From Kineosporiaceae bacterium (GTDB lineage: Bacteria; Actinomycetota; Actinomycetes; Actinomycetales; Kineosporiaceae), in assembly GCA_016713225.1 (NCBI GenBank), contig JADJPO010000003.1, forward strand, positions 558,001-622,000: a DNA stretch of 64,000 nt, written 5' to 3'. The notes beneath the pieces are model-generated. The model ran no database searches, was not told where the DNA came from, and saw nothing but the letters and a program-made list of their open reading frames with translations. Positions within the stretch are counted from its first letter, which is position 1. Each line of letters starts with the position of its first letter. Shown here in pieces: positions 35,264 through 46,743 of the stretch. The position numbers and the translations under genes are program-made.

Positions 35264-36231
35264 GCCGCGGCTTCTCCCACCTGCTGAGCGCGGCCGATCT
35301 GGATCTGGCCGATGCCGTGCAGGTGCTGGACACCGCCGAGCAGATGGTGGCGACCCAGCAGCGCGAGATCAAGAAGCTGCCCACCCTGCGCGGGCGCACC
35401 GTGGTGAATCTGTTCTACGAGGATTCGACGCGCACCCGGATCTCGTTCGAGGCGGCGGCCAAGCGGTTGTCCGCGGACGTGATCAACTTCTCGGCCAAGG
35501 GATCCAGCGTGTCCAAGGGCGAGAGCCTGAAGGACACCGCGTTGACGTTGCAGGCCATGGGCGCCGACGCGGTGGTGATCCGGCACTCGGCCTCGGGTGC
35601 CCCGCACCGGCTCGCCCAGGCGCAATGGGTGCGCGGCGCGGTGATCAACGCCGGCGACGGGACCCACGAGCACCCCACCCAGGCCCTGCTGGACGCCTTC
35701 ACGCTGCGCCGACACCTGGTGGGCTCCGACCGGGTCGGGGCCGATCTCGCCGGACGCACCGTGGCCATCGTGGGCGATGTGCTGCACAGCCGGGTGGCCC
35801 GTTCGAACGTGCTGCTGCTGCACACCCTGGGTGCCCGGGTGGTGCTGGTGGCCCCGCCGACGTTGTTGCCGGTGGGTGTCGAGGCCTGGCCGGTCGAGGT
35901 CTCCTACGACCTGGACGCCACGCTGGCCGGCAGGTCGATCGGTGACCTGGACGCCGTGATGATGTTGCGGGTTCAGGCCGAGCGGATGAACGCCGCGTTC
36001 TTCCCCTCGGCCCGGGAGTACTCGCGCCGCTACGGCCTGGACGCCGTGCGCCTGGCCCGGTTGCCCGGCCACACCATCGTGATGCACCCCGGCCCGATGA
36101 ACCGCGGGCTGGAGATCTCCGCTGCCGCCGCCGACTCACCGCGCTCGACCATCGTCGAGCAGGTGGCCAACGGTGTCGCCGTCCGCATGGCCGTGCTCTA
36201 CCTGCTCCTGTCCGGAGGGAACGACTCGTGA
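35260..36231 (+). CDS. pyrB: Aspartate carbamoyltransferase catalytic subunit
   Basis: A 323-residue ATCase catalytic chain, the first committed step of pyrimidine synthesis. Carbamoyl-phosphate binding FYEDSTRTRISFEAAAKRL and aspartate binding HPTQALLDAFTLRRH are canonical, and HPGPMNRGLEIS closes the C-terminal active-site loop. No pyrI regulatory subunit is seen, as expected in actinomycetes. The next gene, pyrC, starts 4 bp before its stop. PyrB and PyrC associate in some bacteria, which fits their translational coupling here. Confidence 0.97.
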   Translation: MSRGFSHLLSAADLDLADAVQVLDTAEQMVATQQREIKKLPTLRGRTVVNLFYEDSTRTRISFEAAAKRLSADVINFSAKGSSVSKGESLKDTALTLQAMGADAVVIRHSASGAPHRLAQAQWVRGAVINAGDGTHEHPTQALLDAFTLRRHLVGSDRVGADLAGRTVAIVGDVLHSRVARSNVLLLHTLGARVVLVAPPTLLPVGVEAWPVEVSYDLDATLAGRSIGDLDAVMMLRVQAERMNAAFFPSAREYSRRYGLDAVRLARLPGHTIVMHPGPMNRGLEISAAAADSPRSTIVEQVANGVAVRMAVLYLLLSGGNDS

Positions 36232-37616
36232 GCCCCACCAGCTCCAGCTATCTGATCACTGCTGTTCGACCGCTGGGGGGTGAACCGGTCGACCTCCTGC
36301 TGCGCGACGGCGTGATCGCCGCGATGGGGGCCGGCCTCGACGTGACCGCGCTCGGCCCGGACCTCGCATCGGACAGGGCGCGGGATGGGGCGCGGGACAG
36401 GGCGCGGGACGTGGTGCGGGTGGACGGCGCCGGCCTGGTCGCGCTGCCCGGCTTGGTCGACCTGCACACCCACCTGCGCGAACCGGGTCGCGAGGACGCC
36501 GAGACGGTGGCCTCGGGCACCCTGGCCGCGGCCCGTGGCGGGTTCACCGCAGTGCACGCGATGGCCAACACCTCGCCGGTGGCCGACACCGCCGGCGTGG
36601 TGGAGCAGGTCTGGAGCCTGGGCCGACGAGCGGGCTGGGTCGACGTCCGGCCGGTCGGTGCGGTCACGGTGGGGCTGAACGGCGAGCGGCTGGCCGAACT
36701 CGGGGCGATGGCCGACTCGGCTGCCGCGGTGCGGGTGTTCTCCGACGACGGCAAGTGCGTCAGCGACGCGGTGCTGATGCGCCGCGCCCTGGAGTACGTC
36801 AAGGCCTTCGACGGCGTGGTCGCCCAGCACGCCCAGGAACCGCGGCTGACCGAGGACGCCCAGATGCACGAGGGGGAGATCTCGGCCCGGCTGGGTTTGC
36901 GCGGCTGGCCGGCGGTCGCCGAGGAGGCGATCATCGCCCGCGACGTGCTGCTGGCCGGGCACGTCGGCTCGCGGTTGCACATCTGCCACGTCTCGACGGC
37001 AGGGTCGGTCGAGATCGTGCGCTGGGCCAAGCAACGGGGGATCGCGGTGACCGCCGAGGTCACCCCGCATCACCTGATGCTCACCGACGTCGAGGTGTGC
37101 AGCTACGACCCGGTGTTCAAGGTGAACCCGCCGCTGCGGACCCGGGCCGACGTCGAGGCGGTGCGTGAGGGCCTGGCCGACGGCACGATCGACATCGTGG
37201 CCACCGACCACGCGCCGCACCCGGTCGAGGACAAGGACTGCGAGTGGGCCGTGGCCGCGATGGGCATGACCGGGCTCGAGACGGCGCTCTCGGTGGTGCA
37301 GCACACCATGGTCGACACCGGGTTGCTGGACTGGGCCGGTGTGGCGCACCGGATGTCGGCCGTGCCGGCACGGATCGGCTCGCTGACCACCCAGGGCCGC
37401 CCGCTCGCCGTGGGTGAGCCGGCCCACCTGACCCTGGTCGATCCGGCGGCGCGCACCGTGGTCGATCCCGAGGCGATGGCGACGAGCGGACGCAACAGTC
37501 CCTGGCGTGGCCGGGAGCTGCCCGGGCGCGTGGTGGCGACCTTCTACCGAGGGCGAGCGACGGTGCTCGACGGCCGGCCGCAACCGTGCCGTGACGACGT
37601 GGAGGTGGGGGCGTGA
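36228..37616 (+). CDS. pyrC: Dihydroorotase
   Basis: A 462-residue class I dihydroorotase that cyclises carbamoyl aspartate. The zinc ligands are in VDLHTHLREPG, the AMANTSPV and FSDDGKC segments are present, then VVAQHAQEPRL, LHICHVSTAGS, VTPHHLMLTD and IDIVATDHAPHPVEDKD. An in-frame 12-bp tandem repeat (36372-36407) encodes a DRAR/DGAR/DRAR insertion at about residue 49, between the N-terminal beta-domain and the catalytic barrel. ATG or GTG alternatives near the start are unlikely because GTG 36228 is coupled to pyrB. The stop overlaps carA. Confidence 0.96.
   Translation: MSPTSSSYLITAVRPLGGEPVDLLLRDGVIAAMGAGLDVTALGPDLASDRARDGARDRARDVVRVDGAGLVALPGLVDLHTHLREPGREDAETVASGTLAAARGGFTAVHAMANTSPVADTAGVVEQVWSLGRRAGWVDVRPVGAVTVGLNGERLAELGAMADSAAAVRVFSDDGKCVSDAVLMRRALEYVKAFDGVVAQHAQEPRLTEDAQMHEGEISARLGLRGWPAVAEEAIIARDVLLAGHVGSRLHICHVSTAGSVEIVRWAKQRGIAVTAEVTPHHLMLTDVEVCSYDPVFKVNPPLRTRADVEAVREGLADGTIDIVATDHAPHPVEDKDCEWAVAAMGMTGLETALSVVQHTMVDTGLLDWAGVAHRMSAVPARIGSLTTQGRPLAVGEPAHLTLVDPAARTVVDPEAMATSGRNSPWRGRELPGRVVATFYRGRATVLDGRPQPCRDDVEVGA
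36372..36407 (+). repeat. Three 12-bp in-frame tandem repeats in pyrC
   Basis: Units of GACAGGGCGCGG, GATGGGGCGCGG and GACAGGGCGCGG encode DRAR, DGAR and DRAR. The copy number could vary without changing frame. Confidence 0.85.
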
Positions 37617-38769
37617 GCGCCGTGGCGAACGGTGGCCGGGCCGTCCTGGTGCTCGAGGACGGCCGGACCTGGATCGGGAACGCTTACGGCGCAACGGGTT
37701 CCACGTTGGGCGAAGCGGTGTTCGCCACGGGCATGAGTGGCTACCAGGAGACGCTGACCGATCCGTCGTATCACCGGCAGATCGTGGTCATGACGGCGCC
37801 GCACATCGGCAACACGGGCATGAACGACGAGGACGGCGAGTCCAGCCGGGTCTGGGTCGCGGGCTACGTCGTGCGTGACCCCGCTCGCCGGGCGTCCAAC
37901 TGGCGCTCGCGCCGCGAGCTGGGGGATGACCTGGCAGCTGCCGGGGTGGTCGGCATCAGCGGGATCGACACCCGTGCGGTCACCCGGCACCTGCGAGAAC
38001 GAGGGGCCATGCGAGCCGGGATCTTCTCGGGCGATGCGCTGGGCGATCCGGGCCTGCGCGATCCCGCCCAGGCCGCCGGTCTGGTGGCCCGGGTGATGGC
38101 CGCACCGCCGATGGCCGGTGCCGACCTGGCCGGTGAGGTGAGCACTTGCGAGCCGTATGTCGTGGCGGCGCAGGGCACCAGACGGCTGGTGGTGGCGGCG
38201 CTCGACCTGGGTATCAAGGCGATGACGCCGCGCCTGATGTCCGAACGGGGCATCGAGGTGCACGTTCTCCCCGCCACCTCGACCATCGAGGACGTGCTCC
38301 CCGTCCAGCCGGACGGGGTGTTCTTCAGCAACGGACCCGGCGACCCGGCGGCCTCGGTCGGGCCGGTGGCCCTGCTGGGTGAGGTGCTGGGCCGCAGGAT
38401 CCCGTTCTTCGGCATCTGCTTCGGCAACCAGATGCTCGGCCGGGCGCTCGGGCGCGGCACCTACAAGCTGGGCTATGGCCACCGGGGCATCAACCAGCCG
38501 GTGATGGACCGGGCCACCGGGCGGGTCGAGGTCACCGCACACAACCACGGCTTCGCTGTGGACGCCCCCCTGGACGCCCCGTTCGAGACCCCGTTCGGGG
38601 CCGCCGAGGTGAGCCACGTCGGGCTGAACGACGGCGTGGTCGAAGGGCTGCGCTGCCTCGACGTGCCGGCCTTCTCGGTGCAGTACCACCCCGAGGCGGC
38701 GGCCGGTCCGCACGACTCCGCCTACCTGTTCGACCGATTCGCGGATCTGATGACGGGAGCAACTCGCTG

Positions 38770-38770
<1 letters not shown>
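37613..38770 (+). CDS. carA: Carbamoyl phosphate synthetase, small (glutaminase) subunit
   Basis: A 385-residue glutamine amidotransferase subunit that releases ammonia for CarB. The N-terminal dimerisation part (VLVLEDGRTWIGNAYGATGS, GMSGYQETLTDPSYHRQI) precedes a class I glutaminase domain. The latter has GPGDP in SNGPGDPAAS, the nucleophile Cys in IPFFGICFGNQMLG, and the His-Glu pair in VQYHPEAAAGPHD. GTG 37613 overlaps the pyrC stop. The stop overlaps carB (TGATG). Confidence 0.97.
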
Positions 38771-42101
<3,331 letters not shown>

Positions 42102-42105
<4 letters not shown>

Positions 42106-42956
42106 TGGAACGTCCGGTCCAGCAGGAGGTCCGACTGCGTTCGGTACAGCCTGAGGGCGCCTACTTCCGGCTGGCGCTCGACGCTGCGGACGTGGCGCGC
42201 AAGGCTCAGCCCGGTCAGTTCGTGGCCTTGAGCGTCGGCGGTGCCACCAGCGCCATGCTGCTGCGCCGCTGCTTCTCGATCGCCGGGGTGCGCGACGGAG
42301 CGGTCGAGTTGCTGATCGCAGCGCGCGGGGCGGGCAGCACCTGGCTCACCGAACGCACACCGGGCGCCACACTCGACCTGGTCGGTCCGCTCGGTGGCCC
42401 GTTCCCGCCCGTTCCACCGCGGGCCGGGGTCGTTCTGGTCGGTGGGGGCTACGGGGCGGCGCCACTGTTGTGGTTCGCCGAGGAGCTGATCCGCCGGGGT
42501 CGTCCGGCCGCCTCGGTGCAATTGGTGCTCGGCGCGGCCACCGAGGGCCGGCTGGCGGGGGTCGAGCAGGCACGTGCGCTGGGCGCCGGGGTCCACGTCA
42601 CGACGGACGACGGCAGCGCGGGCCTGCCGGGTCGGGTCACCGACGCGGTGCCGGCCGCACTGGCGGCCGCGTCCGCTGCCACCGGGGGCGCGCAGCCGGC
42701 GGAGGTGTACGCCTGCGGGCCGATGGTGATGTTGCGGGCCGTGAGCCAGGTGGCAGCGGCCCAGGGCTCGCCGACCTGGTGCGCCGTCGAGGAGTCGATG
42801 GCCTGTGGAGTGGGGGTCTGCATGACCTGTGTGTTGCCGATCCGCGGCGCGGACGGTGAGGTGCGCAACACGCGAACCTGCACCGAGGGGCCGACCTTCG
42901 ACGCCGCGGCCATCGTCTGGGATCAGATCCCCGGGCTCGAGGGGGCCGGCCGATGA
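42102..42956 (+). CDS. pyrK: Dihydroorotate dehydrogenase electron transfer subunit
   Basis: A 284-residue FAD- and [2Fe-2S]-containing subunit that passes electrons from PyrD to NAD. The FAD region is RCFSIAGVRDGAVELLIAAR and the NAD region LVGGGYGAAPLLWFAEELIR. The iron-sulfur cysteines lie in ESMACGVGVCMTCVLPIRG with a fourth Cys after NTRTCTEGP. The start is GTG 42102 or ATG 42105. Its presence together with a class 1B PyrD indicates NAD-linked rather than quinone-linked dihydroorotate oxidation, unlike many actinomycetes. Confidence 0.95.
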
Positions 42957-43951
42957 CCGCCGTGGAGCGCCACGTGGAGCGTCAGCTGGCGCACGTCGAG
43001 GTGAGCGATGTCGACCTGTCCACCCACATCGGTTCGCTGGAGCTTCCCAACCCGGTGCTGACCGCCAGCGGATGCTCCGCGGCGGGGCGCGAGTTGGAGC
43101 CCTTCCTGGACGTCGCCGGGCTCGGGGCGGTGGTCACCAAGTCCATCGCCCGGGCGGCCCGACCCGGGCGGGCGACGCCGCGCATGGCCGAGACGCCGTC
43201 CGGCATGCTCAACAGCATCGGGCTGCAGGGACCGGGTATCGAGGCCTTCCTCGACAAGGACCTGCCGTGGCTGCGGGAGCAGAAGGCGCGGGCCGTGGTC
43301 TCGATCGCCGGGGGGGACGCCGCCGAGTTCGTCGAGCTCGCCGCGCGGCTGGCCGATCTCGGCCCGGACGGCGGCGTCAGCGCCATCGAGGTCAACATCT
43401 CCTGCCCGAACGTGGCCAACCGGGGGTTGGTCTTCGCCTGCGACCCGGGGTCGAGTACCGAGGTGGTCTCCGGGGTGGTGCAGGTGGTGGCCGGCCGGGT
43501 GCCGGTGCTGGCCAAGCTGTCGCCGGACGTCACCGACATCGTCGCCATCGCCAAGGCCTGTCTGGACGCCGGCGCCGACGGCCTGGCGATGATCAACACC
43601 ACGCTCGGCATGGTGATCGACACCGACACGTTGCGTCCGGTGCTGGCCGGGATCACCGGGGGCCTGTCCGGTCCGGCGATCCGCCCGATCGCCGTCCGCT
43701 GCATCTATCAGGTGCACGCGGCCATGCGAGCCGGGGCGCTGCGTCCGGCGCCGATCGTCGGTATCGGGGGAGTGCGCACCGGGCTGGATGCGCTGCAGCT
43801 GGTCGCGGCGGGGGCGTGCGCGGTTCAGGTGGGCACGGCGACCTTCAACGATCCCTCGGCGCCGGAGCGGGTGGTGGGGGAGTTGCGGACGGCCCTGGCG
43901 GAGCGAGGGTTCAGCCGCTTCACGGACGTCATCGGGAGGGCCCATGTCTGA
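42953..43951 (+). CDS. pyrD: Dihydroorotate dehydrogenase (class 1B catalytic subunit)
   Basis: A 332-residue FMN barrel enzyme that oxidises dihydroorotate to orotate. The conserved starts THIGSLELPNPVLTASGCSA and VVTKSIARAARPGRATPRM, the NSIGLQGPG loop, AIEVNISCPNVANRG and the C-terminal GIGGVRTGLDALQL phosphate site are visible. The catalytic base is Cys in the ISCPN loop, as in class 1B enzymes. It overlaps pyrK by 4 bp and pyrF by 8 bp. Pairing with PyrK is the rule for this class. Confidence 0.96.
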   Translation: MTAVERHVERQLAHVEVSDVDLSTHIGSLELPNPVLTASGCSAAGRELEPFLDVAGLGAVVTKSIARAARPGRATPRMAETPSGMLNSIGLQGPGIEAFLDKDLPWLREQKARAVVSIAGGDAAEFVELAARLADLGPDGGVSAIEVNISCPNVANRGLVFACDPGSSTEVVSGVVQVVAGRVPVLAKLSPDVTDIVAIAKACLDAGADGLAMINTTLGMVIDTDTLRPVLAGITGGLSGPAIRPIAVRCIYQVHAAMRAGALRPAPIVGIGGVRTGLDALQLVAAGACAVQVGTATFNDPSAPERVVGELRTALAERGFSRFTDVIGRAHV

Positions 43952-44801
43952 GCTGATCGATGGGCGCGAGCCGTTCGGTGCGCGCCTGGCCAACGCCATG
44001 GCCGGCCGGGGCCCGCTGTGTGTGGGGATCGACCCCCACCCCGGGCTGCTCGCGCAGTGGGGGCTCAACGACGACATCGCCGGTCTGGAGCGGTTCTCGA
44101 TGACCGTCGTCGAGGCTCTGGCCGATCGGGTGGCGGTACTCAAGCCACAGTGCGCGTTCTTCGAGCGGCACGGTTCTCGAGGCGTGGCGGTGCTGGAACG
44201 CGTTCTGGCCGAGGGGATGTCGGCAGGTGCGCTGATGATCGCCGACGCCAAGCGCGGTGACATCGGCTCGACGATGGCCGCCTATGCGGATGCCTTCGTC
44301 GGTGACGCCTCGCCGCTGGCCGCCGACGCCGTGACGGTCTCGGCCTACCTCGGCTTCGAGTCGTTGCGGCCGGTGCTCGACCTGGCCGCCGCCACCGGAC
44401 GCGGGGTCTTCGTGCTCGCGTTGACCTCCAACCCGGAGGGTCCGCAGGTGCAGCACGCCCGGGGGGTCGACGGCCGTACGGTCGCCCAGACCATGCTGGA
44501 CGCGGTCGCTGCCGAGAACGCCGGCATCGCACCGATGGGCTCGGTCGGCGTCGTGGTCGGGGCCACCGTGGGTGGGGCGGGCGCGGCCCATGACCTGAGC
44601 GCCGTCAACGGCCCGTTCCTGGCGCCGGGAATCGGGGCACAGGGGGCCGGTCCGGCCGAGCTGCGCCAGGTCTTCGGGACATCGCTGTCCACCGTGCTGC
44701 CCAGCTCCAGCCGCGAGGTTCTGCGAGGTGGTCCGAGCATCGACGGCCTGCGTGAGGCCGCCACCACGACCCTGCACGAGGTCACCACCGCCCTGCGCTA
44801 A
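43944..44801 (+). CDS. pyrF: Orotidine 5'-phosphate decarboxylase (type 2)
   Basis: A 285-residue enzyme that makes UMP. The long, type 2 family form is seen: GPLCVGIDPHPGLLAQWGL, VAVLKPQCAFFERHG, the catalytic DAKRGDIGSTMAAYA (Asp/Lys array), and SSSREVLRGGPSIDGL at the end. ATG 43944 overlaps the pyrD stop by 8 bp. It is the last pyrimidine gene of the operon, and pyrE lies elsewhere. The stop codon is followed by three repeat copies that form a hairpin. Confidence 0.95.
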   Translation: MSELIDGREPFGARLANAMAGRGPLCVGIDPHPGLLAQWGLNDDIAGLERFSMTVVEALADRVAVLKPQCAFFERHGSRGVAVLERVLAEGMSAGALMIADAKRGDIGSTMAAYADAFVGDASPLAADAVTVSAYLGFESLRPVLDLAAATGRGVFVLALTSNPEGPQVQHARGVDGRTVAQTMLDAVAAENAGIAPMGSVGVVVGATVGGAGAAHDLSAVNGPFLAPGIGAQGAGPAELRQVFGTSLSTVLPSSSREVLRGGPSIDGLREAATTTLHEVTTALR

Positions 44802-44808
44802 CCCCTTG

Positions 44809-44885
44809 GTGATCATGCAATTGATCCCCAAACCCCTCGTGATCATGCAATCCGTGCACAAAACGTGCACTGATTGCATGATCAC
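44809..44885. repeat. Three copies of the 21-bp dispersed repeat forming a hairpin
   Basis: A truncated copy at 44809-44825, a full plus-strand copy at 44839-44859 and an inverted copy at 44865-44885. The last two pair with one mismatch around a 5-nt AAAAC loop. It follows pyrF and probably terminates or stabilises the operon mRNA. Confidence 0.85.
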
Positions 44886-44943
44886 CGAGGTGGGTGGGGC
44901 TTCGGCGGCCGAGCAACCTCGCACGTCTGTGGGCGAGGATCGT

Positions 44944-44949
44944 TACCCT
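44944..44949 (+). promoter_or_regulatory. Putative -10 hexamer of the DUF1801 gene
   Basis: TACCCT lies 6 nt before ATG 44956, consistent with a leaderless transcript. Confidence 0.35.
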
Positions 44950-44955
44950 CACGCC

Positions 44956-45309
44956 ATGCCTGCCGCCGCCACCACTGTCGAGGACTACCTCGCCGGCTTC
45001 GATGAACCCGTGCAGTTGCTGCTGCGCCAGGTCCGTGAGGCCATCCTGCGAGGGATGCCGGGCAGCACTGAGAAGATCCGCTACGGCATGCCGGCAGTGA
45101 TGCTGGAGGGACGGTACGGGCTGCACTTTGCCGGCTGGAAGAGCCACGTCGGCCTCTACCCGGTACCGGTGCTGGACGGCGACCTCGAGCTGGAGGTCGC
45201 GCCGTACCGCTCCACCAAGGACACGGTGAAGTTCCGCTACGTGAAGCCGATTCCGTACGACCTGATCGAGAGACTGGCGCGTGAGATCGCCTCACGGAGC
45301 CTCGGCTGA
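44956..45309 (+). CDS. DUF1801 (YdhG/frataxin-like fold) protein
   Basis: A 117-residue small protein. The family features are TVEDYLAGFDEPVQLLLRQV, EKIRYGMPAVMLEGRYGLHF with the conserved aromatic residues, and the C-terminal KDTVKFRYVKPIPYDLIERL. DUF1801 proteins are structurally related to iron chaperones, but a metabolic role is not established. The ATG at 44956 follows a -10-like hexamer at 6 nt. It is isolated between the pyrF repeat cluster and mihF, and reads in the same direction as its neighbours. Confidence 0.88.
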   Translation: MPAAATTVEDYLAGFDEPVQLLLRQVREAILRGMPGSTEKIRYGMPAVMLEGRYGLHFAGWKSHVGLYPVPVLDGDLELEVAPYRSTKDTVKFRYVKPIPYDLIERLAREIASRSLG

Positions 45310-45403
45310 CCCCTCGGCGGGCTGTCAGCTCACCACAAGGGGCTCTCGCGAGGCTGGTCTGAGGCCCAACTATGGCGTTAGGTGCACAATCAACCACCCT
45401 GAG

Positions 45404-45421
45404 TCAGGCGATATCGCCTGA
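45404..45421. promoter_or_regulatory. 18-bp perfect palindrome upstream of mihF
   Basis: TCAGGCGATATCGCCTGA is a perfect palindrome about 85 bp upstream of the mihF start. It may be a binding site for a dimeric regulator. Confidence 0.55.
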
Positions 45422-45503
45422 TCGCGTTGCCCGGTGTGCCAACGAGTGGGTAGGTTCTGACCTGCGATCTCACGCCGACACATGATCGACCGAGGTGAAA
45501 CCT

Positions 45504-45818
45504 GTGGCACTGCCCCCCTTGACCCCCGAGCAGCGCACGGCTGCGCTGGCCAAGGCCGCCGAAGCCCGGCGTGCCCGCGCCGAGGTGAAGAACCGGCTGA
45601 AGTACTCCCAGGGCTCCCTCGGTGATGTGATCCGTGAGGGCCAGGCGAACGAGATCATCGGCAAGATGAAGGTCTCCGCCCTGCTCGAGGCCATGCCCGG
45701 CGTCGGCAAGGTGCGCGCCCGACAGATCATGGAGGAGATCGGGATCTCCGAATCTCGCCGGGTGCGGGGCCTGGGCACGAACCAGGTTGCTGCGCTCGTC
45801 GAGCGCTTCTCTCGCTGA
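45504..45818 (+). CDS. mihF: Actinobacterial integration host factor (mIHF/sIHF)
   Basis: A 104-residue nucleoid-associated DNA-binding protein typical of actinomycetes. The protein begins VALPPLTPEQRTAALAKAAE and ends ISESRRVRGLGTNQVAALVE, nearly colinear with Streptomyces sIHF. The helix-two-turn-helix LLEAMPGVGKVRARQIMEEI binds DNA. GTG 45504 is chosen over GTG 45495 because family members start MALPPL and a GAGGTG box lies 6 nt upstream. The gap to gmk is 9 bp, so mihF-gmk-rpoZ-coaBC probably form one unit. Confidence 0.96.
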   Translation: MALPPLTPEQRTAALAKAAEARRARAEVKNRLKYSQGSLGDVIREGQANEIIGKMKVSALLEAMPGVGKVRARQIMEEIGISESRRVRGLGTNQVAALVERFSR

Positions 45819-45827
45819 CCGGCGACG

Positions 45828-46427
45828 GTGAGCGAGGGGGACCCGGGGGTTTCCACGACACGGCTGACGGTGTTGGCCGGGCCGACCGCGGTCGGCAAGG
45901 GCACGGTCTCGGCCGACGTCAGAGTGCGATACCCGCAGGTGTGGTTGTCGGTGTCCGCCACCACCCGCCCGCCCCGCCCGGGCGAGGAACACGGCACGCA
46001 CTACATCTTCGTGAACGACGCCGAGTTCGACCGCATGGTCGCGGCCAACGAACTGCTCGAGTGGGCCGTCGTCCACGGTCGATACCGCTACGGGACGCCG
46101 CGCCGTCCGGTACAGCAGGTACTGGCCGCCGGACGACCGGCGCTGCTGGAGATCGATCTGCAGGGCGCTCGGCAGGTCCGCGAGCGCATGCCGGAGGCGT
46201 TCTTCGTCTTCCTGGCACCGCCGTCCTGGGACGAACTGGTTCGCCGGCTGGTGGGCCGGGGCACCGAGGACGCCGCCGAGCGGGAGCGCCGGCTGGCCAC
46301 GGCCCGCGAGGAACTGGCGGCCGAATCGGAGTTCGACCTCACCATCGTGAACCACGATGTGCACCAGGCGGCCGATCAGCTCGTAGAATGCATGGGGCTG
46401 CGTCCGACGGCGCACCCTCTGGGGTGA
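45828..46427 (+). CDS. gmk: Guanylate kinase
   Basis: A 199-residue nucleotide kinase that phosphorylates GMP and dGMP. The P-loop is VLAGPTAVGKGTVSADV, the GMP-binding region includes SVSATTRPPRPGEEHGTHY and FDRMVAANELLEWAVVHG, and LLEIDLQGARQVRERMPEA and the lid RGTEDAAERERRLATAREEL follow. GTG 45828 is the start. Genes downstream are transcribed in the same direction, and a TAGAAT promoter element for rpoZ lies inside its 3' end. Confidence 0.96.
   Translation: MSEGDPGVSTTRLTVLAGPTAVGKGTVSADVRVRYPQVWLSVSATTRPPRPGEEHGTHYIFVNDAEFDRMVAANELLEWAVVHGRYRYGTPRRPVQQVLAAGRPALLEIDLQGARQVRERMPEAFFVFLAPPSWDELVRRLVGRGTEDAAERERRLATAREELAAESEFDLTIVNHDVHQAADQLVECMGLRPTAHPLG
46384..46389 (+). promoter_or_regulatory. 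Possible internal -10 hexamer for rpoZ
   Basis: TAGAAT lies near the 3' end of gmk, about 86 bp before the rpoZ start. It could give rpoZ an independent transcript. Confidence 0.35.
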
Positions 46428-46474
46428 CCGTCGACCGACATCTCAGCACCCCGTCCGTTCCAGCAAGGAGCACT

Positions 46475-46738
46475 GTGTCCGGAACCGTTGCGGCACCCGA
46501 GGGCATCACCAACCCCCCGATCGACGACCTGCTCGCCACCGTCGACTCGAAGTACGCCCTGGTGATCTATGCCTCCAAGCGGGCGCGCCAGATCAACGCG
46601 TACTACTCCCAGCTGGGCGAGGGCCTGCTCGAGTACGTCGGCCCCCTGGTCGAGACCCACGTGCAGGAGAAGCCGCTGTCCGTGGCCATGCGTGAGATCA
46701 ACGAGGGCCTGCTCACCGCCGAGCCCACCGAGGGCTGA
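46475..46738 (+). CDS. rpoZ: RNA polymerase omega subunit
   Basis: An 87-residue omega subunit that stabilises the beta-prime subunit of RNA polymerase. The conserved helix ITNPPIDDLLATVDSKYALVI, the YASKRARQINAYYSQLGEG segment and the C-terminal AMREINEGLLTAEP are as in actinomycetes. GTG 46475 follows AAGGAG by 4 nt. It lies 47 bp after gmk and 5 bp before coaBC. Confidence 0.96.
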   Translation: MSGTVAAPEGITNPPIDDLLATVDSKYALVIYASKRARQINAYYSQLGEGLLEYVGPLVETHVQEKPLSVAMREINEGLLTAEPTEG

Positions 46739-46743
46739 GCCCC

